Part shown: piece after piece, positions 5,625 through 12,296 of the stretch | Numbering within the stretch: the stretch's first letter is position 1 | Layout: every line of letters begins with the position of its first letter | Source: a virus | Length of the DNA stretch: 20,744 nucleotides | Strand: one strand, 5' to 3' | IMG/VR virus record: IMGVR_UViG_3300011116_000487 | Coordinates: 1 to 20,744 of that record | Program-made: the position numbers and the translations under genes | Notes under the pieces: model-generated | Database searches by the model: none | Told to the model about the DNA's origin: nothing | The model's input: the letters and a program-made list of their open reading frames with translations, nothing else

Positions 5625-6346
5625 TCCATCCCCCATTCATATTGATATTTGTCATCACCTGTCAGGGCAATGGATTTTTGTTGATCAATAGCGAAGATAA
5701 ACTTATCATTCTCATCAAGGGCTGCGCCAATGTGACTGATGGGGTTTGCAGGTTCTAAAAGGTAATCCTTGCGAACCGACTTGCCTTCAACCTCGGTGTT
5801 GTAGAACTCGTCATGAACAAAGCAGGAAAATTGAATTCTTGGATAAATCATATTCCGCAAGAAATCTTGGTCTTGGGTGTAATAGTCGGAAATCTCAACC
5901 GACTCAATCAGGGTGCGGATGTCTTTGAATAAGGCACAGCGAACCGAGAACATACCTGCATTGATCGGATAATTGTGACCGATGGGGTGATCTTTCATGA
6001 TGTGAGCATCAAGACCTGACTCAAGGAACTGCTCGTGGGCGTTCAACTCGCGCAAAGACAGGCGAGCATCGGCATCACGGAAGGCAACAAAGTCATAATC
6101 TAATTCACAGGCAAGAAATCGCCATAACTTGGCGGTGTGATCTTCAGGTGCATCTGTCTGAATGATTCGAACATTGCTAAACAGGCGCAAGGTTGAAATC
6201 ACCCAGGGTGGAACGGATGCACCTACGAAAAAGACCAACTCATATTCATCATCCAAAATCTGTTGAGCGATGATGGCGTTTTTGATTGCGCCCACCGAAT
6301 ACCGCAAATCTGACCCATAAAGTGAGAATGCAATTGCCTGTTTCAT
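5621..6346 (-). CDS. Glycosyltransferase-like protein (GT-A type)
   Basis: A 241-residue protein with features of a nucleotide-sugar glycosyltransferase. Strand-rich N-terminal half, then FVAFRDADARLS with the metal-binding DxD (D91, D93), then INAGMFSVRCALF (about 128-140), which resembles acceptor-region motifs, and YYTQDQDFL (155-163). The start overlaps the preceding stop (ATGA) and the end overlaps the epimerase start, so the three sugar genes form one translational unit. The likely substrate is a nucleotide sugar made or altered with the help of the epimerase. The target (virion protein, host envelope or other) is unknown. Confidence 0.75.
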   Translation of the reverse strand: MKQAIAFSLYGSDLRYSVGAIKNAIIAQQILDDEYELVFFVGASVPPWVISTLRLFSNVRIIQTDAPEDHTAKLWRFLACELDYDFVAFRDADARLSLRELNAHEQFLESGLDAHIMKDHPIGHNYPINAGMFSVRCALFKDIRTLIESVEISDYYTQDQDFLRNMIYPRIQFSCFVHDEFYNTEVEGKSVRKDYLLEPANPISHIGAALDENDKFIFAIDQQKSIALTGDDKYQYEWGME

Positions 6347-7011
6347 CGGCGCAATTTCTTCAGCAAAACCTCGTAGCCTTCAGATTCAATATAATTCCTG
6401 TACGCAAGAGCATCGGCAGAATAAACTTCCTGTGCATTGACTGCGACATATCCTTCATCCCACTCAGCTTTTCCTGCAACCGGGTGCATATGCTCAACGA
6501 TGACATCTTCAAGATAAGTCAAAGAGCCTAAATCCTCGCCCAATTTCTTCCAAAAGTTGTCCAAGTAAAGGTGCTTCATATTCGGTGGCACCATTCCTTG
6601 AAGGGCGGTGACAATATCTGATGTCATTGCAACCATCGTTGGAAGGCGTTTGCCTTGAAGTAGATCGTTGCCGTAGGCAAGTGACGGTGCCTTTTGCAAT
6701 GCCGCAATCAAGAGTGCATCCCAATCGGCGGTGCGTGGGCGGTGGTCATCGCCTAAGAAGGCGAAATACTTGTATTTGTCGGCATATTTGTGTGCCACAT
6801 AATTGAGTGGCTTTGCCATACCGCGTGAGTCATTATTGCAGGTGATTACATAGTCATCGCCTAATTCAAAGACATATTCATCACCCTTTGGATCGTCATA
6901 ATCTACGATGAAGAGCAAGCGTGATGCAGATGAGAGTTCATCGTGAGCCGCAAGGAGTTCAATGGCATTTTGTGGTCTGCCACGGGTTGGAACAAGTGTG
7001 ATCATTTCCAT
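6343..7011 (-). CDS. Glycosyltransferase-like protein (GT-A / family 2-like)
   Basis: A 222-residue protein. It opens with the family-2-like MITLVPTRGRPQN and has NDSRGMAKPLN (60-70), the segment YFAFLGDDHRPRT holding the metal-binding acidic pair (D88, D89, H90), and EDVIVEHMHP (169-177) as the C-terminal acidic and histidine element. It lacks membrane segments, so it is presumably cytoplasmic. I kept the ATG at 7011, which has GGGGAG 11 bases upstream; an ATG at 7005 that overlaps the upstream stop as ATGA is equally possible. It is first of the three-gene sugar cassette at the end of the late operon. Confidence 0.8.
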   Translation of the reverse strand: MEMITLVPTRGRPQNAIELLAAHDELSSASRLLFIVDYDDPKGDEYVFELGDDYVITCNNDSRGMAKPLNYVAHKYADKYKYFAFLGDDHRPRTADWDALLIAALQKAPSLAYGNDLLQGKRLPTMVAMTSDIVTALQGMVPPNMKHLYLDNFWKKLGEDLGSLTYLEDVIVEHMHPVAGKAEWDEGYVAVNAQEVYSADALAYRNYIESEGYEVLLKKLRR

Positions 7012-7271
7012 CGTGATTCAATCTCCCCTGCAATCGCGGCATATGCTGCCAAATCTACAAATGAATCATCATGATCAGGTGTCTCAATCAAGCGAGCTAT
7101 TTTGACAAGGCACAAACACAAAGCGACCTGTGAAGGTGTTATCTCAGTTTCAAGATACACACTCCACAGGTCGGCGATGCGCTTGTGATTTACATACGGT
7201 GATCCATAGTTTTTTTGACGATCAGTATGTGTGAGGCGTTTTGCCTCATCTAAGATTTCCCCCCGATTCAT
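7002..7271 (-). CDS. DUF6378-like conserved phage protein
   Basis: An 89-residue protein strongly resembling a conserved phage family (to my recollection DUF6378). Conserved features are the LTHTDRQKNYGSP opening, NHKRIADLWS, EITPSQVALCL, LVKIARLIETP, and DSFVDLAAYAAIAGE. The function of the family is unknown. The regular helical pattern with conserved Asp, Arg, Tyr and His recalls nucleotide-handling all-alpha folds such as MazG-like pyrophosphatases, but I do not see a full EExxE set, so that is speculation. It lies between the holin-like gene and the sugar cassette. Confidence 0.85.
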   Translation of the reverse strand: MNRGEILDEAKRLTHTDRQKNYGSPYVNHKRIADLWSVYLETEITPSQVALCLCLVKIARLIETPDHDDSFVDLAAYAAIAGEIESRWK

Positions 7272-7274
7272 GGC

Positions 7275-7472
7275 TTACTTGCTTCCTCGACCAAATTCGG
7301 TTGACTTGGAATCAAGCGCCTTCAATACAGGCCCGGCAACTGCTGCCAATCCTGCCACCAAATAATTCTTCACAGGTTGATTTGGGTCTGCAAGATATAA
7401 AGCTGCAACCGCTGCTGCCGCTGCTCGCAAATAAGTCTTTACAACTGCTTCAATTTTTACTTTGTCAAACAT
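7275..7472 (-). CDS. Small holin-like membrane protein
   Basis: About 65 residues with two hydrophobic stretches, residues about 12-29 (LRAAAAAVAALYLAD) and about 37-54 (NYLVAGLAAVAGPVLKAL), and a charged tail ending TEFGRGSK. This arrangement, directly downstream of the endolysin, fits a holin. Two ATG codons are in tandem. The AAGGAG site, which is formed by the last codons of the endolysin gene, stands only 2 bases from the first and 5 bases from the second, so I chose 7472. Lysis function is inferred from topology and position. Confidence 0.65.
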   Translation of the reverse strand: MFDKVKIEAVVKTYLRAAAAAVAALYLADPNQPVKNYLVAGLAAVAGPVLKALDSKSTEFGRGSK

Positions 7473-7474
7473 CA

Positions 7475-7978
7475 TTACTCCTTAAAAGTAGGCTTGCCGA
7501 ATCCAACGATGAACACAGGCAAGGATGGCTTGAGTTTGCCCCGATTCTTTGTCTTATAGGCGCGAACCTTACGGCATACTTGCCCACCGTTGCGCTGATC
7601 GCCCTTCTTATCAGGTGCCGTGTTGCCCTCAATTGTCACGACAGTTCCATCATCTCGAACCTGCAAGACGATGCCAACATGAGAAATCCGGTTGACACCA
7701 TCTGATGGGAAATCAAAGAAGGCGATGTCACCTGGCATTGGCGTGGCAGTTTCGGCATCTTGCCACTTGCCCTTTGCTTGGAACGCCTCTGCCCCTGACG
7801 GGGTGAAGGTGCAGTTGGGAATGGATGTGACTTTTGCCTTCTTTGCACACCAATTGACAAAGGCTCCACACCAGGGTTGATTTGCCTTCTGATAATGAGT
7901 TTGATTCTCGGCAGGGCCTTCAATAAAACCCTCTTCGCCACGAGCTATGTCAAGAAATGTGTTCAGTTGTGCTGACAT
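7475..7978 (-). CDS. CHAP-domain endolysin
   Basis: A 167-residue peptidoglycan hydrolase. The CHAP catalytic set is visible: C37 in PWCGAFVNW, H100 in ISHVGIV, and E117 with N119 in TIEGNT. MPGDIAFFDF (81-90) is the usual strand before the histidine. CHAP enzymes act as amidases or endopeptidases on the peptide part of the wall. There is no signal peptide and no obvious separate wall-binding domain, although the C-terminal 30 residues (basic, KTKNRGKLKPS) could aid binding. Ribosome-binding site AGGGGAACC precedes the ATG. It is followed at once by the holin-like gene (TAATG). Confidence 0.92.
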   Translation of the reverse strand: MSAQLNTFLDIARGEEGFIEGPAENQTHYQKANQPWCGAFVNWCAKKAKVTSIPNCTFTPSGAEAFQAKGKWQDAETATPMPGDIAFFDFPSDGVNRISHVGIVLQVRDDGTVVTIEGNTAPDKKGDQRNGGQVCRKVRAYKTKNRGKLKPSLPVFIVGFGKPTFKE

Positions 7979-7987
7979 TTGGTTCCC

Positions 7988-8188
7988 CTATTTACTGTTT
8001 GAAAGAAGAATGCGATAAATCTCTTCAACTTGTCGCTCTAAGCGTGCAACTGAATCTTTGACACTTGAACCGCCGTTAGGTTTCAACTCTGCCAGGTAAT
8101 GCTTGACCAACCATCGCACCGCTGTTGCAAATGCTCCGATGATGGTGATGATTGCAACTGCAAGAGCCGCGTAATCCTGCGCGTTCAC
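7988..8188 (-). CDS. Single-pass membrane protein with coiled coil, possible holin or spanin-like partner
   Basis: I chose the GTG at 8188, which overlaps the upstream stop (GTGA), giving 66 residues; an upstream ATG would read through the end of the previous gene. The N-terminal part holds one transmembrane helix (about residues 5-25, DYAALAVAIITIIGAFATAV), followed by WLVKHYLAELKPNGGSS and a C-terminal amphipathic segment (SVARLERQVEEIYRILL) that should form a coiled coil. Small one-helix proteins of this type lie just upstream of endolysin genes in many actinophages and are suspected holins. With the two-helix protein at 7275 there are two candidates flanking the endolysin. Confidence 0.7.
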   Translation of the reverse strand: MNAQDYAALAVAIITIIGAFATAVRWLVKHYLAELKPNGGSSVKDSVARLERQVEEIYRILLSNSK

Positions 8189-8439
8189 TTGCCGATTGCC
8201 AATACCATCATTGTCACGGTTCCTGCTGCTGCAATTCCCCAAATGCCATTGGCTTTGTTGTCAAGGGTCAACTTGTCACCGTTGTCCATGCGGTATCCGG
8301 TGCTTGTTGTCACATCGCTGTTGCCGATAAAGCATTGACCTGTTGAACTGTGCAGATAAACCATCTCTGCTTCAGCGGTTCCATCAACAAGTGCTGTTGG
8401 CGATGTGGTGACGGTGACTTGACGGGTGGAGATGCCCAT
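8185..8439 (-). CDS. Small beta-rich virion-type protein
   Basis: An 84-residue protein rich in short strands and Thr/Ser/Gly (MGISTRQVTVTTSPTALV and onward), with VYLHSSTGQCFIGNSDVTTSTGY in the middle and WGIAAAGTVTMMVLAI at the end. The pattern resembles small structural phage proteins that form a single beta sandwich. It follows the fibre-like genes and precedes the lysis genes, so a minor tail or decoration role is likely but not shown. A strong ribosome-binding site, AAGGAGCAACA, stands before the ATG; the same 14-base leader is found before two other genes of this region. Confidence 0.7.
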   Translation of the reverse strand: MGISTRQVTVTTSPTALVDGTAEAEMVYLHSSTGQCFIGNSDVTTSTGYRMDNGDKLTLDNKANGIWGIAAAGTVTMMVLAIGK

Positions 8440-8466
8440 TGTTGCTCCTTGATTGTGAGTGGAAAG

Positions 8467-8697
8467 TTATCCGAGAAGTGCTGCAACCTCATCGGCGGTT
8501 AAACCGAGAGCTGCAAGTTTTGCCTGTGCAGAGGCTTTGGCTGCTGCCTTTGCTTCTGCCTCAGCCTCAGCAGCCTTGCGGTCTGCCTCTGCCTGTGCCG
8601 CTGCTGCTTCATTGGCTGCGATTTCGTCAGGTGTCAAATCACGCTCGATGACCTCGCCTGTTTCGCAGTTCACTTCAAGTGCTTTTGGTGTTGTCAT
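8467..8697 (-). CDS. Alanine-rich helical small protein
   Basis: A 76-residue protein with a short N-terminal strand section (KALEVNCETGEVIERDLTPDE) and a long Ala/Glu/Lys helix (about residues 26-62), ending in LAALGLTADEVAALLG. The helix has the regular spacing expected of a coiled coil. I know this arrangement from small genes that follow fibre genes in phages of actinobacteria; its role is unproven, perhaps fibre assembly or trimerisation. The ribosome-binding site (AAGGAGCAACA) overlaps the stop of the upstream fibre-like gene. Confidence 0.7.
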   Translation of the reverse strand: MTTPKALEVNCETGEVIERDLTPDEIAANEAAAAQAEADRKAAEAEAEAKAAAKASAQAKLAALGLTADEVAALLG

Positions 8698-8706
8698 TGT
8701 TGCTCC

Positions 8707-9216
8707 TTATGAGTTCTTGATGCCGTATAGATAGAAAGATGAACCTGCCACGAATAAAGGTGCTGTATCTGTGTCAATCTTCAATTCAGTAATTGCTGCG
8801 GTGTTAGACCAAAGTAAAGCATTAATTCTCATTGTGACAGTTGTTGCGTTTGTCTCGGCTACACCAAAAACAGACATTGGCTTATTCTGGCTCACTGTAT
8901 AATTGGGTATGTAAATCTCAACCGAACCAAAAGTGTTCGCAGTAGCATTTGCCGCTGTAAATCTTCCAGCATCGAAATCTGTAGTTGCTCGTGCAGAAGT
9001 GGCAGTAGATCCGTCACCGCTTAAAGATGTATTTGAATCACCTGTAGTTAATGAATTAGGTCGAACTCCGAGGCTTCTATCTACAGAAGCTGCATCGCAA
9101 CGCGCGCTAAGCCTTACTACTAAATCTGTGTAAGTCTGCGGGATGGCTGTAAATGTGACAGAAGATGCGCCTGTAGTTAGGACATTGCTTGCTATAAGTG
9201 TGTATGTATTTGCCAT
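8707..9216 (-). CDS. Fibre-like protein, third tandem copy
   Basis: A 169-residue member of a three-gene tandem family. It shares the opening TYTLIASNVLTTGASSVTF..IPQTYTDLV with the next two genes upstream, a Thr/Ser/Asn-rich beta centre, and the C-terminal LYGIK motif (FYLYGIKNS). Such proteins are probably trimeric beta structures displayed at the tail tip. Receptor binding is plausible but not shown. It starts one base after the stop of the preceding copy (TAAGATG). There are no catalytic motifs. Confidence 0.75.
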   Translation of the reverse strand: MANTYTLIASNVLTTGASSVTFTAIPQTYTDLVVRLSARCDAASVDRSLGVRPNSLTTGDSNTSLSGDGSTATSARATTDFDAGRFTAANATANTFGSVEIYIPNYTVSQNKPMSVFGVAETNATTVTMRINALLWSNTAAITELKIDTDTAPLFVAGSSFYLYGIKNS

Positions 9217-9217
9217 C

Positions 9218-9709
9218 TTATGCCTTTAGTATTCCGTAGAGTGTGGCTGTTGTGCCTGTGGCGAAGTTTGACCCATCAGTCAAAGTAATGGTGCTTATGG
9301 CAGAAGTTGAACGCCATAGAGCCACAATCCTGTCTACTGTTCCCGAACCATTTTGGTCATTTGCAGCTGTGGTTAAAATTGTTTTGTAAGTAGAACCAGC
9401 ATAAGAAAATAAATCTATAGTGTAAAGACTCCATAAATTAGCACCAGCATTGTTAGCTCCTATGTTAATCGAAGTAGCATTAGTGCTTCTGGCAGTATTA
9501 GCCGCTGTGCCATTTCCGTTTATAATTGTTCTTGAATAATTAGTCGCAGTATCGGAATTGAAACGAACAGTTATTAAGCCCCCAACGCCATCATTAGAGA
9601 CTAATACTAACCTTAAATCTGTATAAGCAGAACTAATTGATGAAAATGTAATTGTGCTTGCTGCACTTCCCAGAGTAGTGGTAGCGATTGGCTCGTATGT
9701 TGCTGGCAT
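9218..9709 (-). CDS. Fibre-like protein, second tandem copy
   Basis: A 163-residue relative of its two neighbours. Shared parts are TYEPIATTTLGSAASTITFSSI, then SSAYTDLRLVL, and the ending TATLYGILKA. The centre (residues about 45-125) is rich in Asn, Thr and Ala and differs from the other copies. The start follows the upstream stop directly (TAAATG) with GGGAG ahead. It is likely a virion fibre or tip protein, judged from composition, order and relation to the other copies. Confidence 0.75.
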   Translation of the reverse strand: MPATYEPIATTTLGSAASTITFSSISSAYTDLRLVLVSNDGVGGLITVRFNSDTATNYSRTIINGNGTAANTARSTNATSINIGANNAGANLWSLYTIDLFSYAGSTYKTILTTAANDQNGSGTVDRIVALWRSTSAISTITLTDGSNFATGTTATLYGILKA

Positions 9710-10306
9710 TTACGCTCCCTTAATTCCGTATAGTGCAAACTGAGTAGATGTTGTGAAATTAGCACCTGCATTGGTTGAAAATGTTAATGATGTTATAGCA
9801 GCCGTGTTCATCCATAATCCAGATGACAACCTCACAGATCCTTGAGTTGTATCATTGTTATTAACACCGCTGAAAGATCTAAAAGTTTTATTACGGGTTG
9901 TGCTTGCATAGTCGTGAATGTCCAAAATAGTCACACCCATGTTGTTGGCTGTATAATTGGCGTTGGATAAAACACCTACACGCATTTGTGTGGAGGTATT
10001 ATCCCAAGATGCCGATGCAGTTGTACCATCACCATCTAGCCAATGATAAGGAAGTGTGCTTGTGGTGTCAGCATTAAGCCGTAAAAATAACTGAATAGGT
10101 CCGGGATCTGTATTAGTTTGGTGCCGACCAATTATTCTTAATTGCAAAGATGCATAAGTGCTAGGGATCGATGAAAAGGTAATTGTTCCCGATGATCCTG
10201 TGCCATTTACAGATGCGATGGACTCGTAAGCCGTACCCGCTGCCGCCGCAAAACTACGGTACCCATATGCAGAGGCGTTTGCCAATGTTGAACTGATCGG
10301 TGACAT
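9710..10306 (-). CDS. Fibre-like protein, first tandem copy
   Basis: A 198-residue protein from the ATG at 10306, with AAGGGG 6 bases upstream; a TTG one codon earlier is less likely. It has an N-terminal extension of about 25 residues (SSTLANASAYGYRSFAAAAG) that the other two copies lack, then the shared block AYESIASVNGTGSSGTITFSSI and STYASLQLRII, a variable centre, and the C-terminal FALYGIKGA. The extension might attach it to the tail or to the fibre-like protein encoded just upstream. Role inferred: tail tip or receptor binding. Confidence 0.75.
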   Translation of the reverse strand: MSPISSTLANASAYGYRSFAAAAGTAYESIASVNGTGSSGTITFSSIPSTYASLQLRIIGRHQTNTDPGPIQLFLRLNADTTSTLPYHWLDGDGTTASASWDNTSTQMRVGVLSNANYTANNMGVTILDIHDYASTTRNKTFRSFSGVNNNDTTQGSVRLSSGLWMNTAAITSLTFSTNAGANFTTSTQFALYGIKGA

Positions 10307-10315
10307 CAAAACCCC

Positions 10316-11020
10316 TTATGCAAACTTCGTCTGTGTTTCAAGAACTGTGTATGTTGGTGTTGCTGCTGTCTTGATGATTGTGAACACATACGCATCAATT
10401 GCAGAAGCATTTCCTGCGCTGATTGCAGCAGGTACCTTTGGGGTGACGGCGCTACCGTCAATCTGAATTGTGCTTGGATAGTATGCGGTTGATCCGTTGG
10501 TGTTAAGCCATACAAGAGTGATGGCATCACCTACTGCTAGAACCGAGCTGAGAGTTGCTCCGCTTGAATAGCGGAAGTTCAGCGTGTGATTTGCAGTTGC
10601 GTTGGATGTGTAATACCAAACCGATGCTGTTGAAACATCAAAGTTGATTGTGCCTGTTGCAGCACTTGCAACAACATTGACATCTTCTTCAAACCCTTTG
10701 ATGACCAAATCTGACTGTGCAGATGCAATTGAAAGTGTCACAGTTCCCGATGTTCCGCCACCTGACAGACCTGTTCCTGCCGTTACGCCTTCAATGTCAC
10801 CTGCGCCAATTGCGCCCCATGACGATCCGTCATACTTCTCAACTGCGTTTGTGTCTTGAAGGTATGAAAGCATTCCTTCAGCAAGCACGCCTGACAGGGC
10901 TGTTGTTCGAGCTGCTGAGTTTGCAAAAACCATCACGCTCTGTTGCATCAAATAAGTATTCACCTGGGCGGCTGTTAGCACATCGCCTGTGTTGAATAAC
11001 TTGTAACCTGCTCCTGCCAT
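10316..11020 (-). CDS. Minor tail / tail-fibre protein
   Basis: A 234-residue protein. Its N-terminal part (MAGAGYKLFNTGDVLTAAQ, then VNTYLMQQSVMVFA and MLSYLQDTNAVEKYDG) resembles a domain I recall near the N-terminus of tail fibres and minor tail proteins of actinobacterial phages. A glycine-rich linker with the fibre-type motif VTAGTGLSGGGTSGTVTLS (79-97) follows, then a beta-rich domain. This suggests an N-terminal attachment segment and a C-terminal exposed domain. The strong AAGGAGCAACA ribosome-binding site follows the stop of the upstream gene. It is probably the anchor or partner for the three fibre-like proteins encoded downstream. Confidence 0.8.
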   Translation of the reverse strand: MAGAGYKLFNTGDVLTAAQVNTYLMQQSVMVFANSAARTTALSGVLAEGMLSYLQDTNAVEKYDGSSWGAIGAGDIEGVTAGTGLSGGGTSGTVTLSIASAQSDLVIKGFEEDVNVVASAATGTINFDVSTASVWYYTSNATANHTLNFRYSSGATLSSVLAVGDAITLVWLNTNGSTAYYPSTIQIDGSAVTPKVPAAISAGNASAIDAYVFTIIKTAATPTYTVLETQTKFA

Positions 11021-11033
11021 TGTTGCTCCTTAA

Positions 11034-12296
11034 TCAGTAGGAAAGCACAGAGTTTGCGCCATCCAATATTCCTTGTGTTGCTGAATCTAAAATGAATGCC
11101 TGAATTATAGGCTCTGCGGTGAACAATTTTGTTGTCCATGTGTTGGTGGTGATGTCGTGCTGAATACCCTGAACGAAGAGTTCAAGAGTCACACTTCCCG
11201 ACCCAGGGGTTGATTTGGTGATATTAGTCAGGTCAAAAATGTCTAAACTCAAACCTGCCTGAATGCGTGCGGTTTCGGTGTCATCTGCCAAATTCAAACC
11301 AATGGAGTCAATGCGAAAGATGGCATCTTTGCGTGATTGCAAGATCATGGTTGCCTGATCCAAAGACTCAGTATCAGTTTGAATCAACAAACCTTCACGC
11401 TTGCCTGAGTGGATGAAGTAGGTTTCAATGCTGCTTGTATCCTGCACAGTCTGAGCTGTACCACCCACGCGGTTGACGGTGACATCATTGAAGATCAGGG
11501 TGTCATCGTAGGCAAAGTCAATTGCCTGATATGAGATTCCTGTGCCATTATCTGCAAAATCTGTGGCAGTTCCATCTGCCTTTTGAGCCAATGTGTTCCG
11601 TGAAAGGAATACGGCGTTGCCTTCAGGGTCAATGTAGAAACCACCGAATTCGCTGTTCTCAATTGTCTGCAAGGCGTTGAGTAGGTCACGCTCGGTGCCT
11701 GGGTCTGCCTGAACGGTGCTGTCTCCTGTGTCAATATTTCGCATTGAACTTGGGAAAGTTGGAACATCAAGTAGGTTATTTATTCGCGCACCTGTTGTCT
11801 GCCCTGCCGAAGTTCCTGCCACAGTTGAGATTGCAACATTGGAGAAAAGGCGGAATGCATCTACACATTGCAAGGTCACAGTTGAGATGTCATCAAGACC
11901 GACTTTGAAGTTGGTGTCATAGCTCGTGATATACCCTGAATAAAGGTAATACCGAACGGTTCCTGATCCTGAATCGTAATCTGCCCAAATGCGGATTTTG
12001 CGAAGAGGTACAAGTTTGCCGTAATAAGGAGATGAGGTGTTTGTTGGCACCCAATCGCCGTTGGTATCCTCAAGGATAACTGTGGCACTTCCTGCTTCAA
12101 ACTTGTTCAGGATACGGTTTCGACCTCTGCGAATTGAAGCGCGAAGGGTAATGTTTGAAACATCAACAACATCAGATGGTGAATCTGCCAAGATGCCCAC
12201 GCCAAGCGGCGTTGATGCATCGTCAAGAATAAGCGGATTGCCGAAGGCAGGGCCGTTGGCAAAGTCAACTGAAACTCCAAGCGTAGGCATAGCCAT
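11034..12296 (-). CDS. Minor tail protein (tail tip / baseplate hub type)
   Basis: A 420-residue protein encoded right after the tape measure. Its N-terminal half resembles minor tail proteins of actinophages: RASIRRGRNRILNKFEAGSA (53-72), then TVILEDTNGDWVP and NTSSPYYGKLVPLRKIRI, followed by a YYLYSGYI strand. The central part has EFGGFYIDPEGNAVF, typical of tail-hub proteins. The C-terminal region continues in beta structure. The start overlaps the tape measure stop (TAATG). It is expected at the distal tail end, linking tube and fibres. Which baseplate component it equals (distal tail or tail-associated hub) cannot be decided from sequence alone. Confidence 0.85.
   Translation of the reverse strand: MAMPTLGVSVDFANGPAFGNPLILDDASTPLGVGILADSPSDVVDVSNITLRASIRRGRNRILNKFEAGSATVILEDTNGDWVPTNTSSPYYGKLVPLRKIRIWADYDSGSGTVRYYLYSGYITSYDTNFKVGLDDISTVTLQCVDAFRLFSNVAISTVAGTSAGQTTGARINNLLDVPTFPSSMRNIDTGDSTVQADPGTERDLLNALQTIENSEFGGFYIDPEGNAVFLSRNTLAQKADGTATDFADNGTGISYQAIDFAYDDTLIFNDVTVNRVGGTAQTVQDTSSIETYFIHSGKREGLLIQTDTESLDQATMILQSRKDAIFRIDSIGLNLADDTETARIQAGLSLDIFDLTNITKSTPGSGSVTLELFVQGIQHDITTNTWTTKLFTAEPIIQAFILDSATQGILDGANSVLSY

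Noticed and set aside
4761-7011. Sugar cassette read as a DNA-base hypermodification system
   Set aside because: No base-hydroxylase, thymidylate-synthase-like or DNA glucosyltransferase-type companion is seen, and the genes are late; protein or surface glycosylation is simpler.
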